64,000 bases of DNA, from positions 62,001 through 126,000 of the forward strand of contig NZ_JAGPNL010000006.1 in NCBI RefSeq assembly GCF_018069565.1, read 5' to 3'. Origin of the DNA: Streptomyces tagetis (GTDB taxonomy: Bacteria; Actinomycetota; Actinomycetes; Streptomycetales; Streptomycetaceae). The notes under the pieces were generated by a model, which ran no database searches, was not told the origin of the DNA, and saw only the letters and a list, made by a program, of their open reading frames with translations. The stretch's first letter is position 1, and each line of letters opens with the position of its first letter. Position numbers and translations under genes: made by a program. Below are positions 47,045 through 55,626 of the stretch, piece after piece.

Positions 47045-48607
47045 ATGGTCGACAGCGGACAGCGGCGGTGCGCACGCTGCGGTGCCCTCCTCAGTCGCTT
47101 CAACGCCGCTACCAGGTGCGCCTCGTGCCAGGTCGGTCCGGCAGCCCGCCGGGCCGACCCGGCCTTCTGGCGTGATCCGACAGTCCGACGAGCCGTGGCC
47201 GCATGGGAACTCGGCACCGTCGTCAAGCTGTTCAGGAAGCACACGGGCCTCTCTCAGGCCGGCGTGGCGCGGCTGGTCAACATCGACCAGGCCGAGGTCA
47301 GCAGACTCGAACGCGGACTCAAGCAGATCCGTGACCGACGGCAGTTCGTCCAGTGGACCGACGCGCTGGGAGTCCCGGAAGAACTGCTCGGGCTCCTGCC
47401 CGCGGCCGATCCTCACCTTCCGGCCTCCACGGGCCGACCAGGAACGGCGGCCGCCCGAGCCGGTGGGTACGTGGCGCTGCCCGAAGGGCCGGGCCAACTC
47501 CTGTTACCTGGCGGCCGGTCCGTCTCGACGACGGCGCTTCCCGTGCTGACCCTTCCCGCGGCTTCCTTCCTGGGGGACAGCCTGAGGCTCGATTCCCGCC
47601 CGGAGCTGGACTCCTGGCGCACCATGACGATGCGCGCGCTTGTCGTCGCGAACCGCATGGTGAACGGTGCGGTCCGGCAGTTCGTCGCCGATGCCAGGGC
47701 GAGCGGCGTACGCGGCACCGTCTCCGACCCGGTCGACATCCCCGCCGCGTACGAGCTGGACGATCTGACGTACGGCATTCTGTGGGCCGTGTCGGGATTC
47801 GAAGCGGCACTGCTGGGCGACGACCAGACCCTGCACGCCACGATGGCGGCCTTCACCGCATTCCCAGGCTCACACGTCGCCTCCGGCCATGACCTGACCG
47901 AAGTCTCCAGGATGCTGATCGGCTCGGAGACCGCTGCCCGCTACATCCTGGGTCACCGTGCCCACCTGGGCGACGCGCCTGTCTTCTGGACCAGGGAACA
48001 GTGCGGTGAGGAGGCCGCCACGTGGCTGTTTTTCCGGCACAAGTACCGCTACCTCGAACGGATGTCTCCGCGGTGTCCGGATGGTGTCAGCGGCCGGGGA
48101 TTCTGCGTCCCCGAGACGGAGGTCACCACCTCGCCGGCGTACGAGCGCGTTCTGCTGTTCCTCGCCATCGCGCTCATGGAGTCCTTCGGCATCCGCACCT
48201 GGGTGACCGACGACGGAGGCTTTGCCCACATCGACGGCTTCGCCCTCTCTCACGGGCGTCGGGTTGTCATCGCCTCATGGGTACGGACCGGTGGGAGGTC
48301 CCACCTCGCGGTCACCGCGCGTCCAGGCGCCCTGCGCACGTTCGCCGACGTGACAGGCCACGTCAGCCGCCACCCGACCACGGCGGCCGGGCAGGCAGGA
48401 CAGCGCCTCGCGGCGACGGCGGCGTACCTCGGACTCGACGTCTCCTGGCTCGGGCGCCGGTGCGCGCAGCTATCGGTCGTCGGCACGGAGCGGCTCGCCA
48501 GGCCACGCAGCCGGCTGCTCGGTCTCGAAGGACTGGAGGCCGCTTGCCGGTTCGTGGCCGAGCAACTGGTGATCATTCCGCGTACCCGGACGGCGCCGAC
48601 TCGCTAG
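47045..48607 (+). CDS. XRE-family regulator with N-terminal zinc ribbon and TTA codon
   Basis: Putative pathway regulator, 520 residues. It begins with a four-cysteine zinc ribbon (RRCARCGALL...RCASCQ). The helix-turn-helix at about 60-120 reads LFRKHTGLSQAGVARLVNID and EVSRLERGLKQI. The 350-residue C-terminal domain of unknown function may sense a ligand. ATG 47045 was chosen for its GAGGAAG site. Codon 154 (47504-47506) is TTA, the leucine codon that in Streptomyces needs the bldA tRNA. It diverges from the biosynthetic operon. Confidence 0.8.
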   Translation: MVDSGQRRCARCGALLSRFNAATRCASCQVGPAARRADPAFWRDPTVRRAVAAWELGTVVKLFRKHTGLSQAGVARLVNIDQAEVSRLERGLKQIRDRRQFVQWTDALGVPEELLGLLPAADPHLPASTGRPGTAAARAGGYVALPEGPGQLLLPGGRSVSTTALPVLTLPAASFLGDSLRLDSRPELDSWRTMTMRALVVANRMVNGAVRQFVADARASGVRGTVSDPVDIPAAYELDDLTYGILWAVSGFEAALLGDDQTLHATMAAFTAFPGSHVASGHDLTEVSRMLIGSETAARYILGHRAHLGDAPVFWTREQCGEEAATWLFFRHKYRYLERMSPRCPDGVSGRGFCVPETEVTTSPAYERVLLFLAIALMESFGIRTWVTDDGGFAHIDGFALSHGRRVVIASWVRTGGRSHLAVTARPGALRTFADVTGHVSRHPTTAAGQAGQRLAATAAYLGLDVSWLGRRCAQLSVVGTERLARPRSRLLGLEGLEAACRFVAEQLVIIPRTRTAPTR

Positions 48608-48666
48608 CCTGCGTGAACCACTCGTAAGGCCGCGCTCGGCGGCGTCGGGACAGGGGGGCAGGGGAT

Positions 48667-49668
48667 ATGACGAGGTCGGCCAGGAACGTGGCGGTCTTCT
48701 CCCTTGGGGGCACCATCGCCATGACCACCGATCCCACCACCGGGGGTGTCGTACCCGCGCTCTCGGCACACGAACTGCTTGCCGCGGTCCCCGCCCTGGC
48801 CACGAGCGGCATCGGCCTCCGGGTACGTGACTTCCGGCGTCTGCCCGGCGCCTCCCTGGCCTTCGACGACCTCACCGCGCTGTCAGCCGCGATCGCGGTG
48901 GAGCTGGAGCGCGGGGACGTCGACGGCGTCGTCATCACCCAGGGCACCGACACCATCGAGGAGACCGCCTTCCTCCTCGACCTCCACCACGGCCACGAGC
49001 AGCCGGTCGTCGTCACCGGAGCCATGCGCAACCCCGCCCTTCCCGGCGCCGACGGCCCGGCCAACCTCCACGCCGCCGTCCGGGCCGCGGCCGATCCTGG
49101 TCTCAGGGGTGCCGGGTGCCTCGTCGTACTCGGCGACGAGATCCACGTCGCCAGGACCGTCCGCAAGTCCCACACCACCAGCCCCGCCGCTTTCACCTCA
49201 CCGGCGTGCGGCCCGATCGCCACGATCTCGGAGAACCGCGTGCGGATGGTGGGCGGCCTGCCGTCCCGCGGACCGCTGGTCGGCGCCCCCGACCGTGAGG
49301 CGCGCGTCGGGCTCTACACCGTCACCCTCGGCGACGACGGCGCCCTGCTCGACCTGTGGGACGGCAACTGCGACGGACTCGTCGTCGCGGCCTTCGGCGT
49401 CGGCCACGTCCCCGAACGCTTGGTCGAGGGACTCACCAAGCTCGCGGCCCGCATCCCCGTGGTGCTGGCCTCCCGCATCGGCAACGGGCCCGTTCTGTCC
49501 GGCACATACGGTTTCCCCGGCTCCGAGAAGGACCTCCTCGGCCGAGGGCTCATCGGCGCTGGAGACCTCGGCCCGTACCAGGCACGGCTTCTGCTGCACG
49601 CCCTGCTCGCACAGGGCGCCGACGGGGCGACGGTCCGGGAGACCTTCGCCGCCGCATCCGCCCGCTGA
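48667..49668 (+). CDS. L-asparaginase family protein
   Basis: Type I/II-like asparaginase, 333 residues. First catalytic threonine in FSLGGTIAMT and second in the VITQGTDTIEE motif, with the SHTTSPAAF region after it. It hydrolyses asparagine or a related amide to the acid and ammonia. No signal peptide. It lies 60 bp downstream of the XRE regulator on the same strand; a role in the cluster is not evident. Confidence 0.87.
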   Translation: MTRSARNVAVFSLGGTIAMTTDPTTGGVVPALSAHELLAAVPALATSGIGLRVRDFRRLPGASLAFDDLTALSAAIAVELERGDVDGVVITQGTDTIEETAFLLDLHHGHEQPVVVTGAMRNPALPGADGPANLHAAVRAAADPGLRGAGCLVVLGDEIHVARTVRKSHTTSPAAFTSPACGPIATISENRVRMVGGLPSRGPLVGAPDREARVGLYTVTLGDDGALLDLWDGNCDGLVVAAFGVGHVPERLVEGLTKLAARIPVVLASRIGNGPVLSGTYGFPGSEKDLLGRGLIGAGDLGPYQARLLLHALLAQGADGATVRETFAAASAR

Positions 49669-49695
49669 TCCCACCCCGTCAGGAGACACTCGTAT

Positions 49696-50154
49696 ATGCG
49701 TGCTCACGAGCTGACCGTCGGCCGTACCTTCGGCGTCACCTTCGATCACGGAGAGGACTTCTTCGAGGCGCTGTCGACCTTCTGCCGGGACAACGGGGTA
49801 CGGCAGGGCTACATCCCCTCGTTCATCGGGGCGTTCGCGGAGGCCGAGATCGTGGGCGCCTGCGAGAAGTTGGCGGACCCGGACGCGCCGGTCTGGGCGA
49901 AGACCTATGTCACCAATGTCGAGGCGTTCGGCGCCGGTACCCTCGCCCACGACCCGGCCACCGGCGGGATACTCCCGCACATCCACGTCTCCGCCGGCCT
50001 GAAGGCCCAGTCGGCCGACGGCAGGACGAGTCATCTCCTCAGCGCCAAGGTCCAGTTCCTCAGCGAGCTGCTGATCGTGGAGGTCACCTCGCCTGCGATG
50101 ACCCGACCGCGGAATCCTGACTTGTACGACGTCCCGCTGCTCACCTTCGGCTGA
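49696..50154 (+). CDS. PPC/DUF296 domain protein
   Basis: Small protein of 152 residues with the PPC (DUF296) fold: an early FxVTFDHGEDFFEAL, then GILPHIHVSAG (the metal-binding histidines) and LLSAKVQFLSELLI. In plants this fold accompanies AT-hook DNA-binding proteins; bacterial versions are trimeric and of unknown role. Its 3' end overlaps the convergent nucleotidyltransferase gene by 14 bp. Confidence 0.82.
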   Translation: MRAHELTVGRTFGVTFDHGEDFFEALSTFCRDNGVRQGYIPSFIGAFAEAEIVGACEKLADPDAPVWAKTYVTNVEAFGAGTLAHDPATGGILPHIHVSAGLKAQSADGRTSHLLSAKVQFLSELLIVEVTSPAMTRPRNPDLYDVPLLTFG

Positions 50155-50764
50155 CCGGCAGGAGACGGACGAGCCAGGGGTGTTCGGGGGCGATCACGCT
50201 GATCGCGTCCGCCAGCCAGGCACGCGCCGGATCGTCGAGCAGCGGCAGCACCGCCTCGAAGTCGATCTCGTCCTTCTCCCGGGTCGCCTTCGCCTTGTAG
50301 AAGAGCTGTACCTCGGGCGCGAGATACGGGATGCCCGTCTCGCTGGTCCGCCCGAGCCGGTCGATCGGGAGCCGGACCGTCGGTTCTCGTCGTGAGACCC
50401 AGTGGGCGCCCTCGGCCTCGTCCAGCATGAGCTGGATGGACCAGGGGGTCTCGGGGGTGCGGCGGCACCAGATGTCGTGGAGCGGCGGCCGAAGGACCTC
50501 CCCGGGATGCCACGGCCGCAGCTTCCCCTGGCCCGGCGGATCCGCAACGTACAAGTCCCAGCCGTCCAGGAGAACCCGTACGCGGGCCTGGTCCCGCCGG
50601 AGGACGAGGACGTCGAGATCGCTGTGTGCGCGCAGCTCGGGGCCGACCGCGAGTTCGATCGCGTAACCACCGGCGATCCACCACGGGAAGTCCCCCGTGT
50701 GGAAGACCGCGGCTACGTCTTCGGGACGATCCGGCACCCAGCGTCCCAACCTGTCATCACTCAC
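50141..50764 (-). CDS. Aminoglycoside-type nucleotidyltransferase domain protein
   Basis: Protein of 207 residues of the GrpB/AadB-like nucleotidyltransferase group. The motif IAGGYAIELAVGPELRAHSDLDVLVLRRD contains the GG...DxD metal site, and YKAKATREKDEIDFEAVL is the typical C-terminal contact. Possible functions are antibiotic adenylylation or small-molecule activation. Second nucleotidyltransferase in the accessory block. The upstream region contains the inverted copy of the 21-bp element. Confidence 0.78.
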   Translation of the reverse strand: MSDDRLGRWVPDRPEDVAAVFHTGDFPWWIAGGYAIELAVGPELRAHSDLDVLVLRRDQARVRVLLDGWDLYVADPPGQGKLRPWHPGEVLRPPLHDIWCRRTPETPWSIQLMLDEAEGAHWVSRREPTVRLPIDRLGRTSETGIPYLAPEVQLFYKAKATREKDEIDFEAVLPLLDDPARAWLADAISVIAPEHPWLVRLLPVSRR

Positions 50765-50856
50765 AGGCCCATACTCCCAGCGACGGGACGGTTGGAGGCG
50801 AAGACAAGCGGCAGGCCGCCGGGTCGGCTCGGAGGTCTTGTTGTTCGTTCGCCCCT

Positions 50857-50877
50857 GGGCTCATAAACGCCCATGCG
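50857..50877 (+). promoter_or_regulatory. Second copy of the 21-bp element
   Basis: GGGCTCATAAACGCCCATGCG, 17/21 identical to the element at 46975-46995 and inverted relative to it. The first 12 bases are identical. Confidence 0.38.
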
Positions 50878-51006
50878 TAGCAGGGATATCGACGTCCATC
50901 GTTGAGCGTGTGGCCCGGCCGCCGGCCGCCGGCCGCTGGTTCGGTTCTGGTCGCGGGGGCGTGAACGTAGGCGTTGGGGGCCCTGTTCGAGGGTCTGAGG
51001 GGCTGC

Positions 51007-51213
51007 GGGGAGGTTGGCCATCCGTCGTGGTCGCCACACGAGCACGTCGCTGTTTCTCTCCGCCGGGTCCAGTCCCCTTCGGGCGGCGGCTTTGGCGACC
51101 AGGGCGGTGGGGTTGTGGCCGGAGGTCTGGGTCTCGGTGAGGGTGGCTGCGAGGGCGGGACAGCCTTGCCGGGGTGCCGCCCTCTCGTTCTGCCTGGTCA
51201 GGCGGTTGGACAT
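51007..51213 (-). pseudogene. Possible fragment of a plasmid relaxase/mobilisation protein
   Basis: Frame starting 4 bp from the tRNA-Cys 3' end, with coding-like third positions for about 65 codons. CPALAATLTETQTSGHNPTA and LDPAERNSDVLVWRPRR resemble the GHDPxxLL...LDxAxSxxxVLxWRxxR pattern I associate with C-terminal parts of actinobacterial MobF/TraA relaxases. Codon bias fades afterwards and no start context or partner gene exists. If right, it is a leftover of an integrated plasmid or AICE next to its tRNA site. The rest of 50878-51216 shows nothing else. Confidence 0.35.
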
Positions 51214-51216
51214 CAG

Positions 51217-51288
51217 AGGCCGTGGCGGGAATCGAACCCGCGTAACTCGCTTTGCAGGCGAGTCCCTGAGCCGCTCGGGTACACGGCC
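51217..51288 (-). tRNA. tRNA-Cys (GCA)
   Basis: 72-nt cloverleaf on the minus strand. Acceptor GGCCGTG pairs with CACGGCC; anticodon stem ACTCGC...GCGAGT around the loop with GCA (51253-51255); T-arm GCGGG-TTCGATT-CCCGC. CCA is not encoded. It marks the right border of the accessory block. Confidence 0.96.
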
Positions 51289-51486
51289 GTGCTCTCGTGC
51301 GGTGTCCTGACCGTAGGCCGGGGTGGTCGGGGTGCTCAAGGGATGCGGGGGTGGCGCAACACGACTGCCATGCGGCGTTCACGGGGAGGGGGAGAGACCG
51401 GTTCCGGGGACGTACGACCAAGGTCGGGGTGGCGGACCGCCCTCCGACAGGAGTCATCGGGTGGTGCGCCCCTTACTCTGGCGGTC

Positions 51487-53022
51487 ATGACCGTCCCCGA
51501 GCCGCGCGACACCGATGTCGCCGTCCCCGCCGACCCCGTCCTGCCCGCAGGCATCCCCGCCGACCCCGCGAATCACGCGGATCACCCGGGCCCCGTCGAT
51601 CCCGCCGGGGCCGCCGTGTCCCCGCCGGGCGGCGAGACCGTGCTGAGCCGGGCCCACCGGGCGCTGAGCATCGGCATCGTCTCCGTCGTCGTTCTGATCG
51701 CCTTCGAGGCGACCGCGGTAGGCACGGCAATGCCCGTCGCCGCCCGTGAGCTGGACGGGATCTCGCTGTACGCGTTCGCCTTCTCGGGGTACTTCACGAC
51801 CAGCCTGTTCGGGATGGTCCTCTCCGGCCAGTGGTCGGACCGGCGCGGCCCGCTCGCGCCGCTGACCGTGGGGATCGGCTCCTTCGCGGCCGGGCTGGTG
51901 CTCTCCGGGACGGCCGGCGCGATGTGGCCGTTTATCCTCGGCCGGGCCGTGCAGGGCTTCGGCGGCGGGCTGGTCATCGTCGCCCTCTACGTCGTCGTCG
52001 GCCGCGCCTACCCGGAGCGGCTGCGCCCGGCCATCATGGCCGCGTTCGCGGCGGGCTGGGTGGTGCCGTCGGTCGTCGGACCGCTCGCCTCCGGCGCGGT
52101 GACCGAGCACCTCGGCTGGCGCTGGGTCTTCCTCGGCATCCCGGTCCTGGTGGTCTTCCCGCTGGCCCTCGCGCTGCCCCAGATACGCCGCCGCGCCTCG
52201 GGCTCGGTGGGCGGGCCCGAGGCGCCCGGGACGGCACCGGCCTCCTTCGACGGCCGCCGCATCCGCCTCGCCCTCGCCATCTCCTTCGGCGCCGGCCTCC
52301 TCCAGTACGCCGCCCAGGACCTGCGCTGGACATCCCTGCTCCCCGGCGCGGCCGGCGTCGCCCTGCTGGTCCCGGCCGTCCTCGGGCTCCTCCCGCGAGG
52401 CACCTGGCGGGCGGCGCGCGGGCTGCCCTCCGTGGTGCTGCTGCGCGGAGTGGCCGCGGGGTCCTTCATCGCCGCCGAGTCCTTCGTACCGCTGATGCTC
52501 GTCACCCAGCGGGGACTGAGCCCCACGCTCGCCGGGCTCTCCCTCGCGGCAGGCGGCGCGACCTGGGCCTTCGGCTCCTGGCTCCAGTCCCGGCCGGGCA
52601 CGGAGGCGCACCGCGAGCGGCTGATGACCTTCGGCATGGTGCTGGTGGCCGCCTCCATCGCCGCCGCGCCGAGCGTGCTGATCCCCGCCGTGCCCGCCTG
52701 GACCGTGGCCGTCGCCTGGGGCTTCGGCTGCTTCGGCATGGGCCTGGTGATCTCCTCCACCAGCGTGCTCCTGCTGCGGCTCTCCGCCCCCGAGGAGGCC
52801 GGGACCAACTCCGCCGCCCTCCAGATCTCCGACGGCCTGTCCAACGTGATCCTGCTCGCCGCGGGCGGGGCCGCCTTCGCCGCCCTCGGCGGCGGCACCG
52901 TCAGCCACGCGGCGGCCCACGCCACCGGCTCCCACCCGGCCGCCTTCGCCGCGGTGTTCCTGCCGATGGCGGCGGTGGCCCTGGCCGGGGCCTGGGTGGC
53001 GACCCGGCTGCGGGAGCGGTGA
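51487..53022 (+). CDS. MFS transporter
   Basis: Exporter of the drug:H+ antiporter type, 511 residues. A disordered Pro/Asp/Ala-rich N terminus of 60 residues precedes the first membrane segment (IGIVSVVVLIAFEATAVGTA). Motif A is GQWSDRRGP between segments 2 and 3, with GRAVQGFGGGLVIVALY in segment 4. About 12-14 segments are predicted. ATG 51487 is the first start that avoids the tRNA. Substrate unknown; it lies outside the accessory block, on the backbone side of tRNA-Cys. Confidence 0.85.
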   Translation: MTVPEPRDTDVAVPADPVLPAGIPADPANHADHPGPVDPAGAAVSPPGGETVLSRAHRALSIGIVSVVVLIAFEATAVGTAMPVAARELDGISLYAFAFSGYFTTSLFGMVLSGQWSDRRGPLAPLTVGIGSFAAGLVLSGTAGAMWPFILGRAVQGFGGGLVIVALYVVVGRAYPERLRPAIMAAFAAGWVVPSVVGPLASGAVTEHLGWRWVFLGIPVLVVFPLALALPQIRRRASGSVGGPEAPGTAPASFDGRRIRLALAISFGAGLLQYAAQDLRWTSLLPGAAGVALLVPAVLGLLPRGTWRAARGLPSVVLLRGVAAGSFIAAESFVPLMLVTQRGLSPTLAGLSLAAGGATWAFGSWLQSRPGTEAHRERLMTFGMVLVAASIAAAPSVLIPAVPAWTVAVAWGFGCFGMGLVISSTSVLLLRLSAPEEAGTNSAALQISDGLSNVILLAAGGAAFAALGGGTVSHAAAHATGSHPAAFAAVFLPMAAVALAGAWVATRLRER

Positions 53023-53048
53023 GCAGGCGGAGGTGCCCGTGCCGGGCG

Positions 53049-53412
53049 GGCTGTGACGCCGGTCCCGCCCCATGCCGGCTGTGAAGTCGGTTCCGCGCCG
53101 CGCGGCCTGTGGCGTCGGTCCCGTCCCGGGTCGCCTGTGAAGCCCGTCCCACACCGCGTCGCCTGTGAATCCCGTCCCACACCACGTCGCCTGTGAATCC
53201 CGTTGACCCTGCGTCGGCTGTGAAGTCGGCCCCGCGCCGGGCCCGGCCGTGAACTCGGCCCCTCCCCGGGCTGGCTGTGAAGTCGGTTCACGTCGCGTCC
53301 GCCTGTGAACTCGGTCCCACCCCACCCCGGCTGTGGCGTCGGCCCCACCCCACCCCGGCTGTGACACCGGCCCCACCCCACCCCGGCTGTGACGTCGGTC
53401 CCACCCCGGGCC
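53049..53412. repeat. Thirteen degenerate 28-bp tandem repeats
   Basis: Head-to-tail array with consensus GGCTGTGAAGTCGGTCCCAC plus an eight-base CCCCACCC-type end. Units start at 53049, 53077, 53105, 53133, 53161, 53189 (27 bp), 53216, 53245, 53273, 53301, 53329, 53357 and 53385. Units 10-13 are the most alike. The period is not a multiple of three, so the array is not selected as protein, although it creates open frames on the minus strand. It fills most of the 483-bp gap between the MFS and helicase genes. No spacer structure as in CRISPR. Confidence 0.92.
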
Positions 53413-53505
53413 GGCGGGGCGTGGTCCGGGCCCGGAGCGGCGCGGGGCGCGGATAGGGTGGCCCGGTCGTCATACGTGGCCGCCGTTCTACCCCCATCGG
53501 AGACC

Positions 53506-55302
53506 GTGACTACCACCGCCAGCCCCAGCGCCTCCCACCACCTCTCCCCGGCCTTCCCGGGCCGTGCCCCCTGGGGCACCGCCGGCAAGCTGCGGGCCTG
53601 GCAGCAGGGGGCGATGGAGAAGTACGTACAGGAGCAGCCCCGGGACTTCCTGGCGGTCGCCACCCCCGGGGCCGGCAAGACCACCTTCGCCCTGACACTG
53701 GCGTCCTGGCTGCTCCACCACCACGTCGTGCAGCAGGTGACCGTCGTCGCACCGACCGAGCACCTGAAGAAGCAGTGGGCGGAGGCCGCGGCCCGGATAG
53801 GGATCAAGCTGGACCCGGAGTACAGCGCGGGCCCGCTCAGCCGCGAGTACCACGGTGTCGCCGTCACCTACGCGGGTGTCGGCGTCCGTCCGATGCTGCA
53901 CCGCAACCGGTCCGAGCAGCGCAAGACGCTCGTCATCCTGGACGAGATCCACCACGCCGGCGACTCCAAGTCCTGGGGCGAGGCGTGCCTGGAGGCGTTC
54001 GAGCCGGCCACTCGGCGGCTCACGCTCACCGGCACACCCTTCCGCTCCGACACCAACCCGATCCCGTTCGTCACGTACGAGGAGGGCGACGACGGCATCC
54101 GCCGCTCCGCCGCCGACTACACGTACGGGTACGGGTCCGCGCTCGCCGACGGTGTCGTGCGGCCGGTCATCTTCATGAGCTACAGCGGCAACATGCGCTG
54201 GCGCACCAAGGCGGGCGACGAGATCGCCGCGCGGCTCGGCGAGCCGATGACCAAGGACGCGATCAGCCAGGCGTGGCGCACCGCGCTCGATCCGCGCGGC
54301 GAGTGGATGCCGGCCGTGCTGCGCGCCGCCGACCAGCGGCTGACCGAGGTGCGCAAGGCCATCCCGGACGCGGGGGCGCTCGTCATCGCCGCCGACCAGG
54401 AGTCGGCCCGCGCCTACGCCAAGCTGATCCGGGAGATCACCGGGGACAAGGCCACCCTGGTCCTCTCCGACGACACCGGCGCGTCGAAGAACATCGACAC
54501 CTTCAGCCAGAGCACCGACCGGTGGATGGTCGCCGTCCGCATGGTGTCCGAGGGCGTCGACGTGCCCCGCCTCGCGGTCGGGGTGTACGCCACCACCATC
54601 TCCACGCCGCTCTTCTTCGCCCAGGCCGTCGGGCGTTTCGTCCGCTCCCGGCGGCGCGGCGAGACCGCCTCGGTCTTCCTGCCGACCGTGCCCGACCTGC
54701 TCACTTTCGCCAATGAGATGGAGCGCGAGCGCGACCACGTCCTCGACAAGCCCAAGAAGGGCGGCGAGGAGGACCCGTACGCCGAGTCCGAGAAGGAGAT
54801 GGAGGAGGCGAACCGGGAGCAGGACGAGGACACCGGCGAGCAGGACACGCTGCCCTTCGAGGCGCTGGAGTCCGACGCCGTCTTCGACCGGGTCATGTAC
54901 AACGGGGCCGAGTTCGGCATGCAGGCCCACCCCGGCAGCGAGGAGGAGCAGGACTACCTCGGCATCCCGGGGCTGCTCGAACCCGACCAGGTCCAGCTCC
55001 TGCTCCAGAAGCGGCAGGCCCGGCAGATCGCGCACAGCCGCAAGCGGCCCGACGACGAGGCCGACCTGCTCGAACTGCCGGCCGAACGGCGTCCGGTCGT
55101 CTCGCACAAGGAGCTGATGGAGCTGCGCCGGCAGCTCAACACCATCGTCGGCGCCTACGTCCACCAGAGCGGCAAGCCGCACGGTGTCGTCCACACCGAG
55201 CTGCGCCGGGTGTGCGGCGGCCCGCCGAGCGCCGAGGCCACCGCCGGGCAACTGCGTCAGCGCATCGACAAGGTGCGGGAGTGGGCAACCCGGATGAAGT
55301 AG
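53506..55302 (+). CDS. DEAD/DEAH-box helicase (SF2)
   Basis: Superfamily 2 nucleic-acid helicase of 598 residues. Motif I is ATPGAGKTTFAL at about 58-69, DEIHH (motif II) at about 146, motif III LTGTPFRSD. The second RecA-like domain ends with the arginine-finger motif QAVGRFVRSRRRG. A charged acidic insert (EEDPYAESEKEMEEANREQD) and a C-terminal helical domain follow. GTG 53506 fits the family start. The type is widely conserved in actinobacteria but without a defined role. Confidence 0.87.
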   Translation: MTTTASPSASHHLSPAFPGRAPWGTAGKLRAWQQGAMEKYVQEQPRDFLAVATPGAGKTTFALTLASWLLHHHVVQQVTVVAPTEHLKKQWAEAAARIGIKLDPEYSAGPLSREYHGVAVTYAGVGVRPMLHRNRSEQRKTLVILDEIHHAGDSKSWGEACLEAFEPATRRLTLTGTPFRSDTNPIPFVTYEEGDDGIRRSAADYTYGYGSALADGVVRPVIFMSYSGNMRWRTKAGDEIAARLGEPMTKDAISQAWRTALDPRGEWMPAVLRAADQRLTEVRKAIPDAGALVIAADQESARAYAKLIREITGDKATLVLSDDTGASKNIDTFSQSTDRWMVAVRMVSEGVDVPRLAVGVYATTISTPLFFAQAVGRFVRSRRRGETASVFLPTVPDLLTFANEMERERDHVLDKPKKGGEEDPYAESEKEMEEANREQDEDTGEQDTLPFEALESDAVFDRVMYNGAEFGMQAHPGSEEEQDYLGIPGLLEPDQVQLLLQKRQARQIAHSRKRPDDEADLLELPAERRPVVSHKELMELRRQLNTIVGAYVHQSGKPHGVVHTELRRVCGGPPSAEATAGQLRQRIDKVREWATRMK

Positions 55303-55329
55303 GTGATCCGGATTAAGTAAGTGATCCGG
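55281..55329 (+). repeat. 18-bp tandem duplication at the helicase 3' end
   Basis: CGGATGAAGTAGGTGATC (55292-55309) is followed directly by CGGATTAAGTAAGTGATC, 16/18 identical. The stop codon TAG of the helicase lies in the first copy, and the second copy carries TAA at the same place. Confidence 0.6.
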
Positions 55330-55626
55330 GTGACGGGTGGTTCCCGCGGACGCGGTGTGTATCGGGACAAATGCGGAGAGTTCGCCCCCGCGATTGCCCG
55401 GATTCTGGACGGAGCCTTCCGCTGAGCGGACCTGGCTCGCTACTGTCCCGCTACGCACACGCCCCGTGGCAGCGCCGCCGCGGAGCGCAGCCGTGAAGCG
55501 ACTGGGTCCGGGCACAGGGCCGGACCGTCAGCCGACCGGCGGCCTCTCTCCAGCGCGTCGCCGACGGGACTCGGTGACGCGCACACCGCGAGGGGACCGC
55601 CGACTCACCACGAAGGAGTGGGCGTC
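55303..55626 (+). other. 324-bp intergenic region before the IclR gene
   Basis: No gene supported. Contains the second half of the 18-bp duplication and an imperfect inverted repeat GGTCCGGG...CCGGACC near 55505-55526. AAGGAGTG at 55613-55620 is the IclR ribosome-binding site. No clear promoter box. Confidence 0.4.

Noticed and set aside
50974..51486. N-terminal extension of the MFS gene across the tRNA-Cys region
   Set aside because: The frame stays open, but it would read through a tRNA; the ATG at 51487 starts the recognisable protein.
53049..53412. CRISPR array
   Set aside because: Units are contiguous with no unique spacers and no cas genes are near.
53049..53500. Minus-strand open frames through the 28-bp array
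   Set aside because: They arise because the repeat lacks stops in some phases; 28 is not a multiple of three, so the peptide changes phase in each unit.
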